Positions 7,549 to 16,925 of a stretch of 64,000 bases of DNA are shown in pieces. Position 1 is the first letter of the stretch. Each line of letters opens with the position of its first letter. Below the pieces are notes generated by a model that saw only the letters and a list, made by a program, of their open reading frames with translations, was not told where the DNA came from and ran no database searches. This stretch comes from Vibrio gallaecicus (GTDB taxonomy: Bacteria > Pseudomonadota > Gammaproteobacteria > Enterobacterales > Vibrionaceae). The stretch lies in contig NZ_AP025490.1 of assembly GCF_024347495.1 (NCBI RefSeq), positions 2,170,001-2,234,000 of the forward strand. The letters run 5' to 3'. A program made the position numbers and the translations under genes.

Positions 7549-10326
7549 TTATTGATGAACGCTTTCCACACGGCTACTACGACCGGAGTGTGCTATGCTT
7601 CGAATTTTTACATTCTTCACATGACTAACATCAACGGAACCATAGTATGGAACCCATGTTTGTCCTTCATCTAGAGAATATTGATTTTGTAAGCCAGGGA
7701 ATCTTGTATTAATACTTAGTTTATCAGCTTCAATTACTGCACCAGGTAACGGAATGCGGTAATTGACCCCTACACTTTCAATAATTTGATTATAAGTGTC
7801 AACAGGTTGGATATACTCCAGCCTTACTAAAGCATGTTTACCTAAAGTGTTTGAGAATACATCCCACGCACGATCCATCGCTGTTTTTCCATTTATATCA
7901 GGTTTACCTTCTACAGGCATATCTGTCACCCATGCACGCTCGGCGACACCCAACAATTTAGGAAATACTAAGTATTCCATGATTTCTGGTGACTTCGCAT
8001 TTTCTGAAAACAACTGTCCCTGTATTCCTGATACATTATTTTTACCTTCTTCAGACAAATGTACCCAAGCCGGATTCCAAGGAACAGCATTACCTAACTT
8101 ATCGATTTTCCCATTAGCGTAAATATTAAAAGGACGATATTCAAAGGTTTTCTTAGTGTCTGTGTAACCCGCCCAGTGGTAGCCAATTTCGTCAGGGTGT
8201 TTGTTATATGCGAGATCAAAATACAGATTCGTCGCATGAGACAGCACCACCTTATAACCTTGATTAGCAAACACATAGGACTGATGTTCATTTCCCCACC
8301 CCCATACGTTGTTCCAAAATATAGGGTAAATGTCACCGTAGTCCGCGTTACCTGTACCATTATGAGTAAGTACGTCACCCCAACTCGCCATTTGGAAACC
8401 ATTTTGACGAATGATATTCGCCCACTTTACAAAAAAGTAATCAAATAGTTCCGCGTCTGTTTTGCCTGCAGTTTCTGGGTTGTCTTGGATAACTGGCGAT
8501 TTTGCCCACCACTCATTAGGCCCTAAGTGAGGCAACTCATCACCACCACCATGAAGACGTGTTACCTTTGCTCCTGGAACTGCATCATACATAGCTTTAG
8601 TTTCGCTAATCACTTTGTTCAAGAACTCATATGTACCAGGCAAAGATGGATTAACCAAGTTATCGGTGTAGAATTGTGGTGTGTAAAATTGTGATTCATC
8701 CAGTGGATCAATCAATCTATATCGATTCGCTTCAACGGGATCACTATCTTTGTATTTGTTGTAACGGTATTCCATTGCTTTGATCGCTGCACGAGCGTGA
8801 GCTGGAAAATCATATTCTAAAATAACATCTATGTGACGGTCGGCAGCGTATTTAAGAATCTCTTTAAAATCCTCAACCGTATAGTATCCCCAGCCTTTAC
8901 CTAAGTAGTTCTGCTGCGCTACCTCAAACCCTTGAAATGCAGGCAAGACTCCGTTATTCGCTTCAACCATATTAGTTGGCTTACCTTCAATGCCATCACC
9001 CGACTGAAACTCATTACTTGAGCCCATAAATGTATGTAACATTGTTGTTTCTTGTGTGTCAAAACCCCTCTTAGATCCAAAATCAGTCAACTCTGGGATC
9101 CCCGGAATTTCTATTCGCCAACCTTCATCGTTGGCAATGTTGATTTCAAACTTATTGATCTTGTAATATGCCAACAGATCAATCAGCTTCAATACCGTTT
9201 CTTTGCTTTGGAAGTGACGAGCAACGTCAAGCATCATGCCTCGATATTCAAAGCGAGGCGCATCCAGGGCCGTCATTGCAGGCAATACTGCGTGTTGCAT
9301 TTTGTTGCCAACCACAGATGCTTTATACACATCTTGTGGGATTAACTGCCTGAGCGTTTGGATACCATAAAATACCCCGCTTGTATCTTTCCCTTCAATG
9401 ATGATGCCATTAAACGGGTCGATATCAATTCTATAACCTTCACTATCTGGCGTTCCGTCCGAGTCTGTATCTAAGTTAGGGTTCAACTTAAGCGTGATCA
9501 GATTGGAGGTGTGAGCTGTTCCCGAATTAATTGGAAACTCACCGACTATAAGATCTTGCAAAGCGCTCTGTAAATATAACGCTTCTTTATTAAGGCTATC
9601 AGGTGCATCAATCGCCCCCATCCAACCAAGTAGGGTTAGAAACGCGCCGTCTTTATCTTTAGCCGATTGCAGTTGAGGCACAACCTGGTTTTCCAATGCT
9701 AGGTCCGTAATTGGTGTAGTGTTTTCATCAAACCGAAGTCCTGGGGTTTGCACTGGCATTGTGTCATGTATGCTCTGTCTCGTTTGTTTTAGATCTGACG
9801 GGTCCATTTTAACGTCAACAGAAACAGCCCTTGGCGTCTCTCCATTAAATGAAATGTGGAAACCTGAGGGCGAATCATTTTTCAGCATTTGCCAATACTG
9901 AGCCGTAATGAATATTTCGCGCGATTCTCCTGGGTAAATTGGTTCAAACCCAGTAACAGGTTCTAAGACAAAGTAATCTCCACTTTTTGATACATCAGCA
10001 TTTTCTAGCACAAGGTTTTGCGCTGCTATCTCTTCGCGTGCAAGAATTCCGTCTGCACTATCCAAAGGCAATACTGATGCAGGAGGTCTCACTGAACTGT
10101 AATACAGCGACCAACCGCTTTCCCCTAATGCTTCTGAGCCATTATTCGTGATAGTCAAACTGCCAAGAAATTTATTCTCACCTATATCATGATCGATAAC
10201 TTTCCACAGCAAATCCAACTGTTCCGCTTGCGGGTGGTAGGTATCAGCAAGCGCGGTAGTAGGCATAGCCATATTTGAAGCCAATGCGATCGTCAGAAGT
10301 TTTAATGGTAACTTTACCTTGTTCAT
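7549..10326 (-). CDS. Beta-N-acetylhexosaminidase / chitobiase (GH20)
   Basis: A 925-residue exported enzyme that releases GlcNAc from chitobiose and chitin oligosaccharides. Order: signal peptide (about 1-27, ending ALA), CHB/HEX N-terminal carbohydrate-binding domain (about 30-180), GH20b domain (about 200-350), catalytic GH20 barrel (about 355-800) and a CHB/HEX C-terminal domain. The catalytic pair lies in HGGGDELPH, Asp596-Glu597, matching the Asp-Glu pair of Serratia chitobiase. It is the last gene of the PTS operon after a 149-bp gap with a palindrome. An exported hexosaminidase beside a chitobiose-type PTS suggests joint use of chitin breakdown products. Length is normal. Confidence 0.93.
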   Translation of the reverse strand: MNKVKLPLKLLTIALASNMAMPTTALADTYHPQAEQLDLLWKVIDHDIGENKFLGSLTITNNGSEALGESGWSLYYSSVRPPASVLPLDSADGILAREEIAAQNLVLENADVSKSGDYFVLEPVTGFEPIYPGESREIFITAQYWQMLKNDSPSGFHISFNGETPRAVSVDVKMDPSDLKQTRQSIHDTMPVQTPGLRFDENTTPITDLALENQVVPQLQSAKDKDGAFLTLLGWMGAIDAPDSLNKEALYLQSALQDLIVGEFPINSGTAHTSNLITLKLNPNLDTDSDGTPDSEGYRIDIDPFNGIIIEGKDTSGVFYGIQTLRQLIPQDVYKASVVGNKMQHAVLPAMTALDAPRFEYRGMMLDVARHFQSKETVLKLIDLLAYYKINKFEINIANDEGWRIEIPGIPELTDFGSKRGFDTQETTMLHTFMGSSNEFQSGDGIEGKPTNMVEANNGVLPAFQGFEVAQQNYLGKGWGYYTVEDFKEILKYAADRHIDVILEYDFPAHARAAIKAMEYRYNKYKDSDPVEANRYRLIDPLDESQFYTPQFYTDNLVNPSLPGTYEFLNKVISETKAMYDAVPGAKVTRLHGGGDELPHLGPNEWWAKSPVIQDNPETAGKTDAELFDYFFVKWANIIRQNGFQMASWGDVLTHNGTGNADYGDIYPIFWNNVWGWGNEHQSYVFANQGYKVVLSHATNLYFDLAYNKHPDEIGYHWAGYTDTKKTFEYRPFNIYANGKIDKLGNAVPWNPAWVHLSEEGKNNVSGIQGQLFSENAKSPEIMEYLVFPKLLGVAERAWVTDMPVEGKPDINGKTAMDRAWDVFSNTLGKHALVRLEYIQPVDTYNQIIESVGVNYRIPLPGAVIEADKLSINTRFPGLQNQYSLDEGQTWVPYYGSVDVSHVKNVKIRSIAHSGRSSRVESVHQ

Positions 10327-10350
10327 TCTAATTTAACTCCATGATTAAAT

Positions 10351-10373
10351 CACATGAGTAATCTACTCATGTG
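10351..10373. promoter_or_regulatory. Perfect 10-bp palindrome before the GH20 gene
   Basis: CACATGAGTA and TACTCATGTG form a perfect inverted repeat with a 3-bp centre, 25 bp upstream of the chitobiase start. No T run follows on either strand, so it is probably not a terminator. It could be an operator or an mRNA hairpin that sets separate expression of the last gene. Confidence 0.5.
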
Positions 10374-10475
10374 TATACAAAATGATTGGGGTTTTATCCG
10401 AACTCAATAGCTAAGGTCCATTCATCAATTGGATGAACCTTGCTATTTGATATCAGCCTATTTGGCTAATAACTG

Positions 10476-11357
10476 TTATCTGCGGTTGATCATCCGCTTA
10501 TATTGGTGTCGACGACCGCGGAGGGTGAAACCAAGTCGCATGATGTTTTCCGGTGGTGCTATACCGCTGTACCCACCATCACCGATATGTACGATGTCCG
10601 CGCCAGCGGCTTTCGAAGCCATTGCAACTTGCTCAATATAGGATTCTGTTGCTCCTTCTTGAGAAGTACCAATAGCTAGCATGCCTAACATACCGCTTTG
10701 GTGTACCGCAGTGATCATTTCTTTTGCCACATCAGCAGTGACACCAGGGGTAGTGTACGGTGCAGGGAACATCATGATATCTGCACCAGCTTCCGCAAAT
10801 CCGGGAACGATGTTGAGGTTGTAATCATTTCCAACGCCACCAGCGTGCATTTTACCCGCTACAATGATGATCTCTTTCGAGATACTTCTTACTAAACCAA
10901 TGGCTTCCATGATGGTTTCTTGAGTCACACAGTTGCCCGGATTTCCAGTTAACATCACATAATCAAGACCGATCTCAACTGCTCGTTCAACCGTTTCTTT
11001 CGTTACCGTTCGACCTACATCTACATGGCTTACATCAGCTGGAATCGGCTCTAAATTGCAACCAATTAAACGACCAGTTAACAACTTCACTTGCTCGATG
11101 GTCATGAACTCATCGGCGACTTCCGACAGTACTTTGATCTTTGGGTCCATAACATCTAAACAATTTAGCGTAATCATGTCTGCACCGAATGCAGCCGCAA
11201 TTTCCGGCCCTGACACTAAATCAATTGGTGGGGTTATTGATACTACGTTCTCCACCATTATGGTGCGACCTTCCGAATTTCTGATACTGTTTACAATTTG
11301 TTCGCGCGAGGCATTTCGAACATCTTCAGCCGTGTAATCAAATATGCGCTTTTTCAT
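10476..11357 (-). CDS. Conserved TIM-barrel-like protein of PTS operon
   Basis: The ATG at 11357 (protein start MKKRIFDY) is preferred because AAAGGAGT lies just upstream. The frame is open to 11396 but without such a site. The 293-residue product has alternating beta/alpha sequence with Gly-rich turns (GADMITLNC, GLDYVMLTGNPG, IVAGKMHAGG, GADIVHIGDGG), which suggests a TIM barrel. I relate it to the DUF7916-type proteins seen beside cellobiose/chitobiose PTS genes; this is from memory and the function is unknown. It overlaps the end of the IIA gene by 20 bp, so it is translationally coupled to it. Confidence 0.75.
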   Translation of the reverse strand: MKKRIFDYTAEDVRNASREQIVNSIRNSEGRTIMVENVVSITPPIDLVSGPEIAAAFGADMITLNCLDVMDPKIKVLSEVADEFMTIEQVKLLTGRLIGCNLEPIPADVSHVDVGRTVTKETVERAVEIGLDYVMLTGNPGNCVTQETIMEAIGLVRSISKEIIIVAGKMHAGGVGNDYNLNIVPGFAEAGADIMMFPAPYTTPGVTADVAKEMITAVHQSGMLGMLAIGTSQEGATESYIEQVAMASKAAGADIVHIGDGGYSGIAPPENIMRLGFTLRGRRHQYKRMINRR

Positions 11358-11700
11358 GAGTACTACTCCTTTGTAACTGATAATGAATGGCGACAATCTC
11401 TTCGGCTAACTCACGACACAACATCGTAGTCATAATATGGTCTTGGATATGAGTCAGGATTAATGTCATGGTGACTTTTCCCGCTCCCTCATCAAACCCA
11501 ATCAAAGACGTTTGAGATTTATGAACATCCACTAAAGCTTGATCTCCCGATTTAAGAAAGGTCTCAGCCTTCTTAAATTCTCCTTTTCTCGCGACACGCA
11601 TAGCTTCCATAAAAGAAGAACGAGCTTCACCAACCTGGCAAAGTAGAGTCATCAAAAACTCTTCAGTGATTTCAGATTCACTATTAATTTCGAACTGCAT
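11338..11700 (-). CDS. PTS lactose/cellobiose-family IIA component
   Basis: A 120-residue helical phosphocarrier of the Lac/Chb IIA family. It receives phosphate from HPr and passes it to IIB. The expected active histidine is in the LTHIQDHIM region near residue 80, where the family has its QDH motif. It overlaps IIC by 17 bp and the downstream gene by 20 bp, in the order IIB-IIC-IIA as in the E. coli chb operon. Confidence 0.9.
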   Translation of the reverse strand: MQFEINSESEITEEFLMTLLCQVGEARSSFMEAMRVARKGEFKKAETFLKSGDQALVDVHKSQTSLIGFDEGAGKVTMTLILTHIQDHIMTTMLCRELAEEIVAIHYQLQRSSTHEKAHI

Positions 11701-13030
11701 CTAAGCCGCCCTCCGCTACCGTTTTAGTTTCCGATTTCTTCTTAGAATCCATCACTTTTTCTTCTGCTAATAATTGGCGTTCATGAACCTTAAGGAATGG
11801 GTAGAAAACAGTGGCACTCACTACGATACTGCTTAATACAACTAATGCTGCTGTACCTGAATTCGTAGCGATAATGGCACCAATTGGTGCTGGCATTGTC
11901 CATGGTGGAATTGCAATAATTTTTGCTAAGAAGCCCGTTTTGAAGGCCATCCATACGATGGTCGTATTCAGTGTTGGCGCTAACATCCAAGGAATGAAAT
12001 AAATTGGATTCATAACGATTGGAGTACCAAAAATAACCGGTTCATTAATGTTAAAAGTTCCCGGAATAATCGACATTTTTCCGATTGTTTTCAATTGAGT
12101 AGCTTTAGAGCGGATCATTAATACCACAAGACCCCACGTACCACCGGCACCACCTACAAAGATGAAAAAGTCCATGACTGGGTTTATGAAAATAGCAGGA
12201 AGTGGTTCGCCAGCGGCCAGCGCATCTTGATTCAACCCTAAATTGATCAGGAGCATAGGACCAATGATACCGCCAACAACAGAGCCTCCATGAATGCCAC
12301 TAAACCACAACATTTGAACCAGTAAGACAGCAATCAAACACGCGATGAAGCTATCTGATGCAAGAACGAGAGGTTGGAAGAGCTCCATAATCGCGGAAGG
12401 AATTTTCATACCGTATTGATTTAAGTACACGTTCACTGACATCACGATGATTGAGATAAATACGATTGGAATTAACAAATCAAATGATGCAGAAATCTTT
12501 GGAGGTACAGCTGCAGGCATTTTAATTCTAATATTGTACTTAATAAGTAAACGTTGCATTTCAGGAACTAGAAGACCACAAATAATGGCTGTAAATGCTC
12601 CAGTGCCACCAAGATATGCACCAGGTAATACACCGCCAATGTCAACGCTCACCATAGGTGCGGCTGAAAGTAAGAAAGCAAACATAGATAGCATGCCCGT
12701 GTTCATCGGGCGTAATTTATAAGCTTCAGCAAGACTAAACCCAATGCCAAAAGAAGCGTATACCGCAAAGATGCCCATACTTAATTGGAATGGGGCCATG
12801 ATGTTGTCAAAACCAATAATTTCAATTAAACCATGCCATGCATTAAAGAATGCATTCCCTTCTGATGGAGGAAATGCCAATACCAATAACATTGAGCCTA
12901 CAATCAAAAATGGCATCGTAGAAACAAAACCATCTTTGATTGCATTGACGTGCTTTTGTGCCGATATTTTACCTGCCACTGGGGCGACTACGTTTTCAAC
13001 AAAACTTAATACCTTATCGAAAATTGCCAT
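11684..13030 (-). CDS. PTS cellobiose/chitobiose-family IIC permease
   Basis: A 448-residue integral membrane transporter with about ten hydrophobic segments. It brings a beta-linked disaccharide across the inner membrane with phosphorylation. The N-terminus and the later GTFNINEPVIFGTPIVMNP segment (substrate and glutamate site) are typical of the Lac/Chb IIC family. It sits 4 bp after IIB and overlaps IIA. Chitobiose as substrate is inferred from the GH20 gene in the operon; cellobiose cannot be excluded. Confidence 0.92.
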   Translation of the reverse strand: MAIFDKVLSFVENVVAPVAGKISAQKHVNAIKDGFVSTMPFLIVGSMLLVLAFPPSEGNAFFNAWHGLIEIIGFDNIMAPFQLSMGIFAVYASFGIGFSLAEAYKLRPMNTGMLSMFAFLLSAAPMVSVDIGGVLPGAYLGGTGAFTAIICGLLVPEMQRLLIKYNIRIKMPAAVPPKISASFDLLIPIVFISIIVMSVNVYLNQYGMKIPSAIMELFQPLVLASDSFIACLIAVLLVQMLWFSGIHGGSVVGGIIGPMLLINLGLNQDALAAGEPLPAIFINPVMDFFIFVGGAGGTWGLVVLMIRSKATQLKTIGKMSIIPGTFNINEPVIFGTPIVMNPIYFIPWMLAPTLNTTIVWMAFKTGFLAKIIAIPPWTMPAPIGAIIATNSGTAALVVLSSIVVSATVFYPFLKVHERQLLAEEKVMDSKKKSETKTVAEGGLDAVRN

Positions 13031-13034
13031 TGTG

Positions 13035-13358
13035 TTAACTCTCCATTATTGCGTGTGTTTGATACAATTCCAGAGCTTGATCTAACACCGCATCCCCATT
13101 CAACATGCCATAATCCATCATATTAATTAGCCCACAGCCTTTGCCTAGATTGACCGCGCTAGTCTTAAACTCTTCATATTTAAACTTGACCTGGGGTGCA
13201 ACTAGGCAGACATCACTCCACTGAATGCATTCGTCAAACTCAGAAATGGAGTGAGCTGAAATTTCACACTCCAACCCTTTTTCTTTCGCAGAACTTTCCA
13301 TTTTCGCAACAAGCATGCTTGTCGACATGCCAGCAGCACAGCATAAAAATATTTTCAT
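13035..13358 (-). CDS. PTS lactose/cellobiose-family IIB component
   Basis: A 107-residue cytoplasmic phosphotransfer domain. The phosphocysteine loop is CCAAGMSTSML starting at residue 6, the classic CxxGMSTS pattern of Chb/Lac IIB. It is the first gene of the PTS operon, downstream of the doubled LacI-type operator. Confidence 0.92.
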   Translation of the reverse strand: MKIFLCCAAGMSTSMLVAKMESSAKEKGLECEISAHSISEFDECIQWSDVCLVAPQVKFKYEEFKTSAVNLGKGCGLINMMDYGMLNGDAVLDQALELYQTHAIMES

Positions 13359-13400
13359 CCATCCTCTCCTTAGGTGTAGGTTCCTTTTCCCAGAACGAAA

Positions 13401-13427
13401 TGTAACCGGTTTCAGTAACCGGTTACA
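13401..13427. promoter_or_regulatory. Doubled LacI-family operator upstream of PTS operon
   Basis: Two copies of the palindrome AACCGGTT occur at 13404-13411 and 13417-13424, 13 bp centre to centre. The second is part of the longer palindrome TGTAACCGGTTACA. Central CG palindromes of this kind are typical of LacI/GalR-family operators. It lies 43 bp upstream of the IIB start, so the LacI-family regulator at 13705 is the natural candidate to bind it. Confidence 0.72.
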
Positions 13428-13704
13428 TTTATAGCTCAGTTACATTCTTCGTGTGTATGAATCGCATTGATATGCAACGGAGATCAATCTTTTATAACGT
13501 AATTAGCGATGAAAGTGAGACATGAAACCCTGTTGATAGATTAAATTACAAGCAATTTATAAATCCATCATCGAAAATAAATGTGCGCATTGAAGAAAAA
13601 TGATCCATAAGAGCGGTGCTATTTCGTAAAAGAAAATAGCACCGCAAATAAAGAAGGAAGGAATTAAAAGAAATGGTTTAGGCGTAGGATTTAGCAGATT
13701 AACA

Positions 13705-14703
13705 TTAGATTTGTCGAGTAGAGTCCCGAGAAACTAAGTTCCCTCTCATTATTTCAGGCTCAAAGTCTATTTCTCCTTGAGCCAATTTCTGTGCAACTTC
13801 CATTGCCCGCGCCATGATAGCTTTAATAGGTAAATCAATTGTTGTTAAAGCTGGGGTAACAAAACCACTATATGGGTCATTATCGATACTGACTACTGAT
13901 ACCTCTTCAGGTACTGATATACCTTGCTCATTAAAAGCTTTAATACAACCAATAGCTATATCGTCAGAAGCGGCAAGCAATGCACTGCCAAACTCCCCGC
14001 TTTCCAACAATTTTTTTCCTGCCGCATAACCTTCAATAAAACCAAATGAACAGTCACAGCGGCGAGATGAAATAATGAGGTTTTGATGTTTATCCTTAGC
14101 TAACGCAAAACCTTCGCTTCGAGATATAGATGTAGGGGTAGTCGGCGCAGGACCTATATAAGTAATATCTCTATGACCTAATTCCACTAAATGATCGAAA
14201 GCAAGTGACACTGCATTTTCTTGATCGAATGCGATGGAATAACCTGCTTCAGCGGGCAATATTCGTCCCACATTCACCAATGGAATATCTATCGATTTAT
14301 TTAACGCAATCACCTGTTCGCCTGACAACATGCGGCTATAAAGGACAATCACATCGCACTTTTTCTCAACCAAAGAATGAACCGCCTCTAACTCGCTTTC
14401 AGCTTGATTATGACCATCCGCTATGAGAAGTTGCTTGCCCATTTTGTCTGCGCTGACTGATGCCTGCTTAAGTAAAATACCAAAATAGCTGCCAGTATAA
14501 TCAGATAAAACAAGTCCAACACTATTTCCACTGCGAGTCGCTAACGCTCGCGCCACTGAACTTGGTTTATAATTCAGCTCTTTCATGACTGAATTTACTA
14601 GTTCCTTTGTGCTTTCTTTGACTTGTCCTGTCCCGTTAACCACTCTTGATACAGTGGCTTTCGAAACACCAGCCATACGGGATACATCAGAAATTGTCGT
14701 CAT
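13705..14703 (-). CDS. LacI family transcriptional regulator
   Basis: A 332-residue repressor with an N-terminal LacI helix-turn-helix (TTISDVSRMAGVSKATVSRV, then NYKPSSVARALA as hinge helix) and a periplasmic-binding-like sensor domain. It lies directly upstream of, and on the same strand as, the PTS operon, with the doubled AACCGGTT operator between them. Control of the chitobiose genes is therefore likely, with the transported sugar or its phosphate as inducer. The ligand is inferred. Confidence 0.9.
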   Translation of the reverse strand: MTTISDVSRMAGVSKATVSRVVNGTGQVKESTKELVNSVMKELNYKPSSVARALATRSGNSVGLVLSDYTGSYFGILLKQASVSADKMGKQLLIADGHNQAESELEAVHSLVEKKCDVIVLYSRMLSGEQVIALNKSIDIPLVNVGRILPAEAGYSIAFDQENAVSLAFDHLVELGHRDITYIGPAPTTPTSISRSEGFALAKDKHQNLIISSRRCDCSFGFIEGYAAGKKLLESGEFGSALLAASDDIAIGCIKAFNEQGISVPEEVSVVSIDNDPYSGFVTPALTTIDLPIKAIMARAMEVAQKLAQGEIDFEPEIMRGNLVSRDSTRQI

Positions 14704-15175
14704 TTATGCCTCTTCAGACCTTAAAGCTTATTAAAATAAAGATAACAGAAAATAGAGGGGCTTGAGCAGCTATTATTTTGAATACGAGAGTGTAAACCTA
14801 GAAAGTATCTACTCGATCATTTTACACATGACGATACAGATATACCTCTGTTGTAGAACAAAAATAAACCTTCAGATTGAAATAAATTCCGAGTTATAGA
14901 TGTTTATAGTGACATAAGTATTTCAAGCATTGAAAGCGACTCTACTCTCTAATTACTTGCTATCTTCAGCAGCGGCAACCTTACTTTCTTAATTAGCTCT
15001 AGCTATGTTGTATACAGCCAGAAATCAGAAAAACTCAGCACTAGTCTAAGTAAAATGCAGGTCAGGTGAATGGATTTAAAATGCTAGAAGAGCAGAGTTA
15101 GTATCAAGATTTAGTGCAACAAAACCCTGTAATTCGAGGAGAAGTATATGGCTTGATACGAGCAACGATAGAAAA
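14704..15175. other. Gene-free stretch, LacI promoter side
   Basis: AT-rich spacer upstream of the LacI gene and downstream of the photolyase gene. I see no ORF with family support, no RNA gene and no strong terminator hairpin here. Confidence 0.5.
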
Positions 15176-16753
15176 TCATAACTCCTCAACATTCAATAAC
15201 AAGAGCTTCGCTTTATTAAGAATGATTTGTTGCTGCTCTGCTGATTTTTTCTTCCAGTTAGCATAAACCATTCGAGTTCGTGGATTATTATTAAACTGCT
15301 CAATGTGTGTATGCATAAAGTGCCAATATAGAGCATTTAGAGGGCACGCAGTATCCTCACTCACCTGCTTCACGTTATAGTGGCAATCCGTGCAATAGTC
15401 GCTCATTTTATTCACATAATTACCGCTAGCTGCGTAAGCCTTAGAAGCAACAATACCACCATCCGCAAACTGACTCATGCCACGCGTGTTTGGCATTTCA
15501 ACCCACTCAATTGCATCGATATAAATACCTAAATACCACTCATCTACTTGGTCAGGTTTAATGCCTGTTAACAAGCAAAAATTACCAGTGATCATTAAGC
15601 GCTGAATATGATGTGCATAAGCAAAATCAAGTGATTGCTTAATCGCATGATGCATACAATTCATTTTTGTATTACCCGTCCAAAACCAACTTGGTAATGA
15701 CAATGAAGCATTGAGCTTATTCAAACTTTGATAGGTAGGCATGTTGCGCCAGTAGATCCCGCGAACAAACTCCCTCCACCCTAGAATTTGGCGCACAAAG
15801 CCTTCTATCTGCGCAATATTAATTTCGTTAGGGCGTTGGTTAAATTCCATAATAGCGGCATCAATCACTTGCCTAGGACTGAGGATTTTGGCGTTTAATG
15901 CGAAGGATAAGCGGCTATGGAATAAACTCCATTGCTTTTGAGTGAGCATATCATCGAGCTTACAGGTCATCGCATCTTGAAATTGACCAAACCGTGGCAA
16001 ACAATAACGACAGAAAAACACCAATAATTCACTCGCCTGCTGGCGATTCACAGGCCACAATAATTGCTTATCTACTTGACCAATGGTTTCTATATTATGC
16101 CGGTCTAGGCGTTTCAGAATATCAGATACATCGTTAGCAAATAATAAAGGCATAGGCACAGTATCAAACTCACTGCGCTTTAATTTGTTTTGATTTGTAC
16201 TGTCAAAGTTCCATTTCCCACCAACCGGTTCTCCATCTTGCATTAAAATGTTAAAGCGTTTTCTCATCTTACGATAAAAAGCTTCCATGCGATGATGGTG
16301 ATCAGGCTTAAAATCTTTCTCTATTTGCGTTTCAGATAGGAAGAAATGTTCGCTTTCATAAACTTGAGAAGTTATCGATAACGACAAACAATATTTATCT
16401 AACATACTGCGCAATCGGTATTCATCAGGTAGTTGATATTCAAAGTGAGTAATGTGGTATTCGTCAATCAGGTGGTTTAGTAGATCATCTATTTTTTCAA
16501 ATTGTTGGGTATCATCTAACGTTAAATGTATTACCCGATGTCCCGCCTTTTCTAACGCAGTTGCAAATTGCCCCATTGCAGCAAAAAAAGCACACACCTT
16601 CTGAACATGATGTTTTACATAAACGGCTTCTTGATGCATTTCAGCTATCACATAGAGTGTTTTTGTATCGACTTGCCTAAACCAAGAATGACTGGCATTC
16701 AATTGGTCACCCAAAATAAGTCGTAAACGATGAGGTGTAGCGTTCATGATCAT
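15176..16753 (-). CDS. FeS-type bacterial photolyase/cryptochrome (PhrB-like)
   Basis: A 525-residue FAD protein of the deoxyribodipyrimidine photolyase-related family, whose characterised members repair (6-4) photoproducts with blue light and carry a 4Fe-4S cluster. The N-terminal part (LRLILGDQLN) is the Rossmann antenna domain and the C-terminal half is the helical FAD domain. Cys366, Cys454, Cys457 and Cys470 reproduce the spacing of the cluster ligands in Agrobacterium PhrB (88, then 3, then 13 residues). The start may be residue 1 or the Met at residue 3. It follows the DUF2256 gene by 28 bp. Repair versus signalling cannot be told from sequence. Confidence 0.9.
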   Translation of the reverse strand: MIMNATPHRLRLILGDQLNASHSWFRQVDTKTLYVIAEMHQEAVYVKHHVQKVCAFFAAMGQFATALEKAGHRVIHLTLDDTQQFEKIDDLLNHLIDEYHITHFEYQLPDEYRLRSMLDKYCLSLSITSQVYESEHFFLSETQIEKDFKPDHHHRMEAFYRKMRKRFNILMQDGEPVGGKWNFDSTNQNKLKRSEFDTVPMPLLFANDVSDILKRLDRHNIETIGQVDKQLLWPVNRQQASELLVFFCRYCLPRFGQFQDAMTCKLDDMLTQKQWSLFHSRLSFALNAKILSPRQVIDAAIMEFNQRPNEINIAQIEGFVRQILGWREFVRGIYWRNMPTYQSLNKLNASLSLPSWFWTGNTKMNCMHHAIKQSLDFAYAHHIQRLMITGNFCLLTGIKPDQVDEWYLGIYIDAIEWVEMPNTRGMSQFADGGIVASKAYAASGNYVNKMSDYCTDCHYNVKQVSEDTACPLNALYWHFMHTHIEQFNNNPRTRMVYANWKKKSAEQQQIILNKAKLLLLNVEEL

Positions 16754-16781
16754 CCTCTAACTAAGACCATCATATGGTGAT

Positions 16782-16925
16782 CTATTCTTTGTTGCGACGA
16801 CGTAAAGACTGACAACGTTTAGAGCAATATTTAACCGTAAGCCAATCTCGCTCCCACTTCTTTCGCCAACTAAATGGTCTTTGGCAAACAACACATATCT
16901 TTTTTGGCAGTTGTGTTTTTTTCAT
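16782..16925 (-). CDS. DUF2256 small zinc-ribbon-like protein
   Basis: Translated by hand: 47 residues starting MKKTQLPKKICVVCQRPF and ending in an Arg-rich tail. Four cysteines in two pairs (CVVC and CSKRC) with a conserved FSWRKKWER centre are diagnostic of DUF2256, commonly found next to FeS photolyase or cryptochrome genes. It is immediately upstream of and co-oriented with the photolyase gene. A metal-binding or nucleic-acid-binding accessory role is inferred; the function is not known. Confidence 0.85.
   Translation of the reverse strand: MKKTQLPKKICVVCQRPFSWRKKWERDWLTVKYCSKRCQSLRRRNKE

Noticed and set aside
11358..11396. Upstream start for the PTS-operon TIM-barrel-like gene
   Set aside because: The AAAGGAGT ribosome site fits the ATG at 11357; the extension lies inside the IIA gene.
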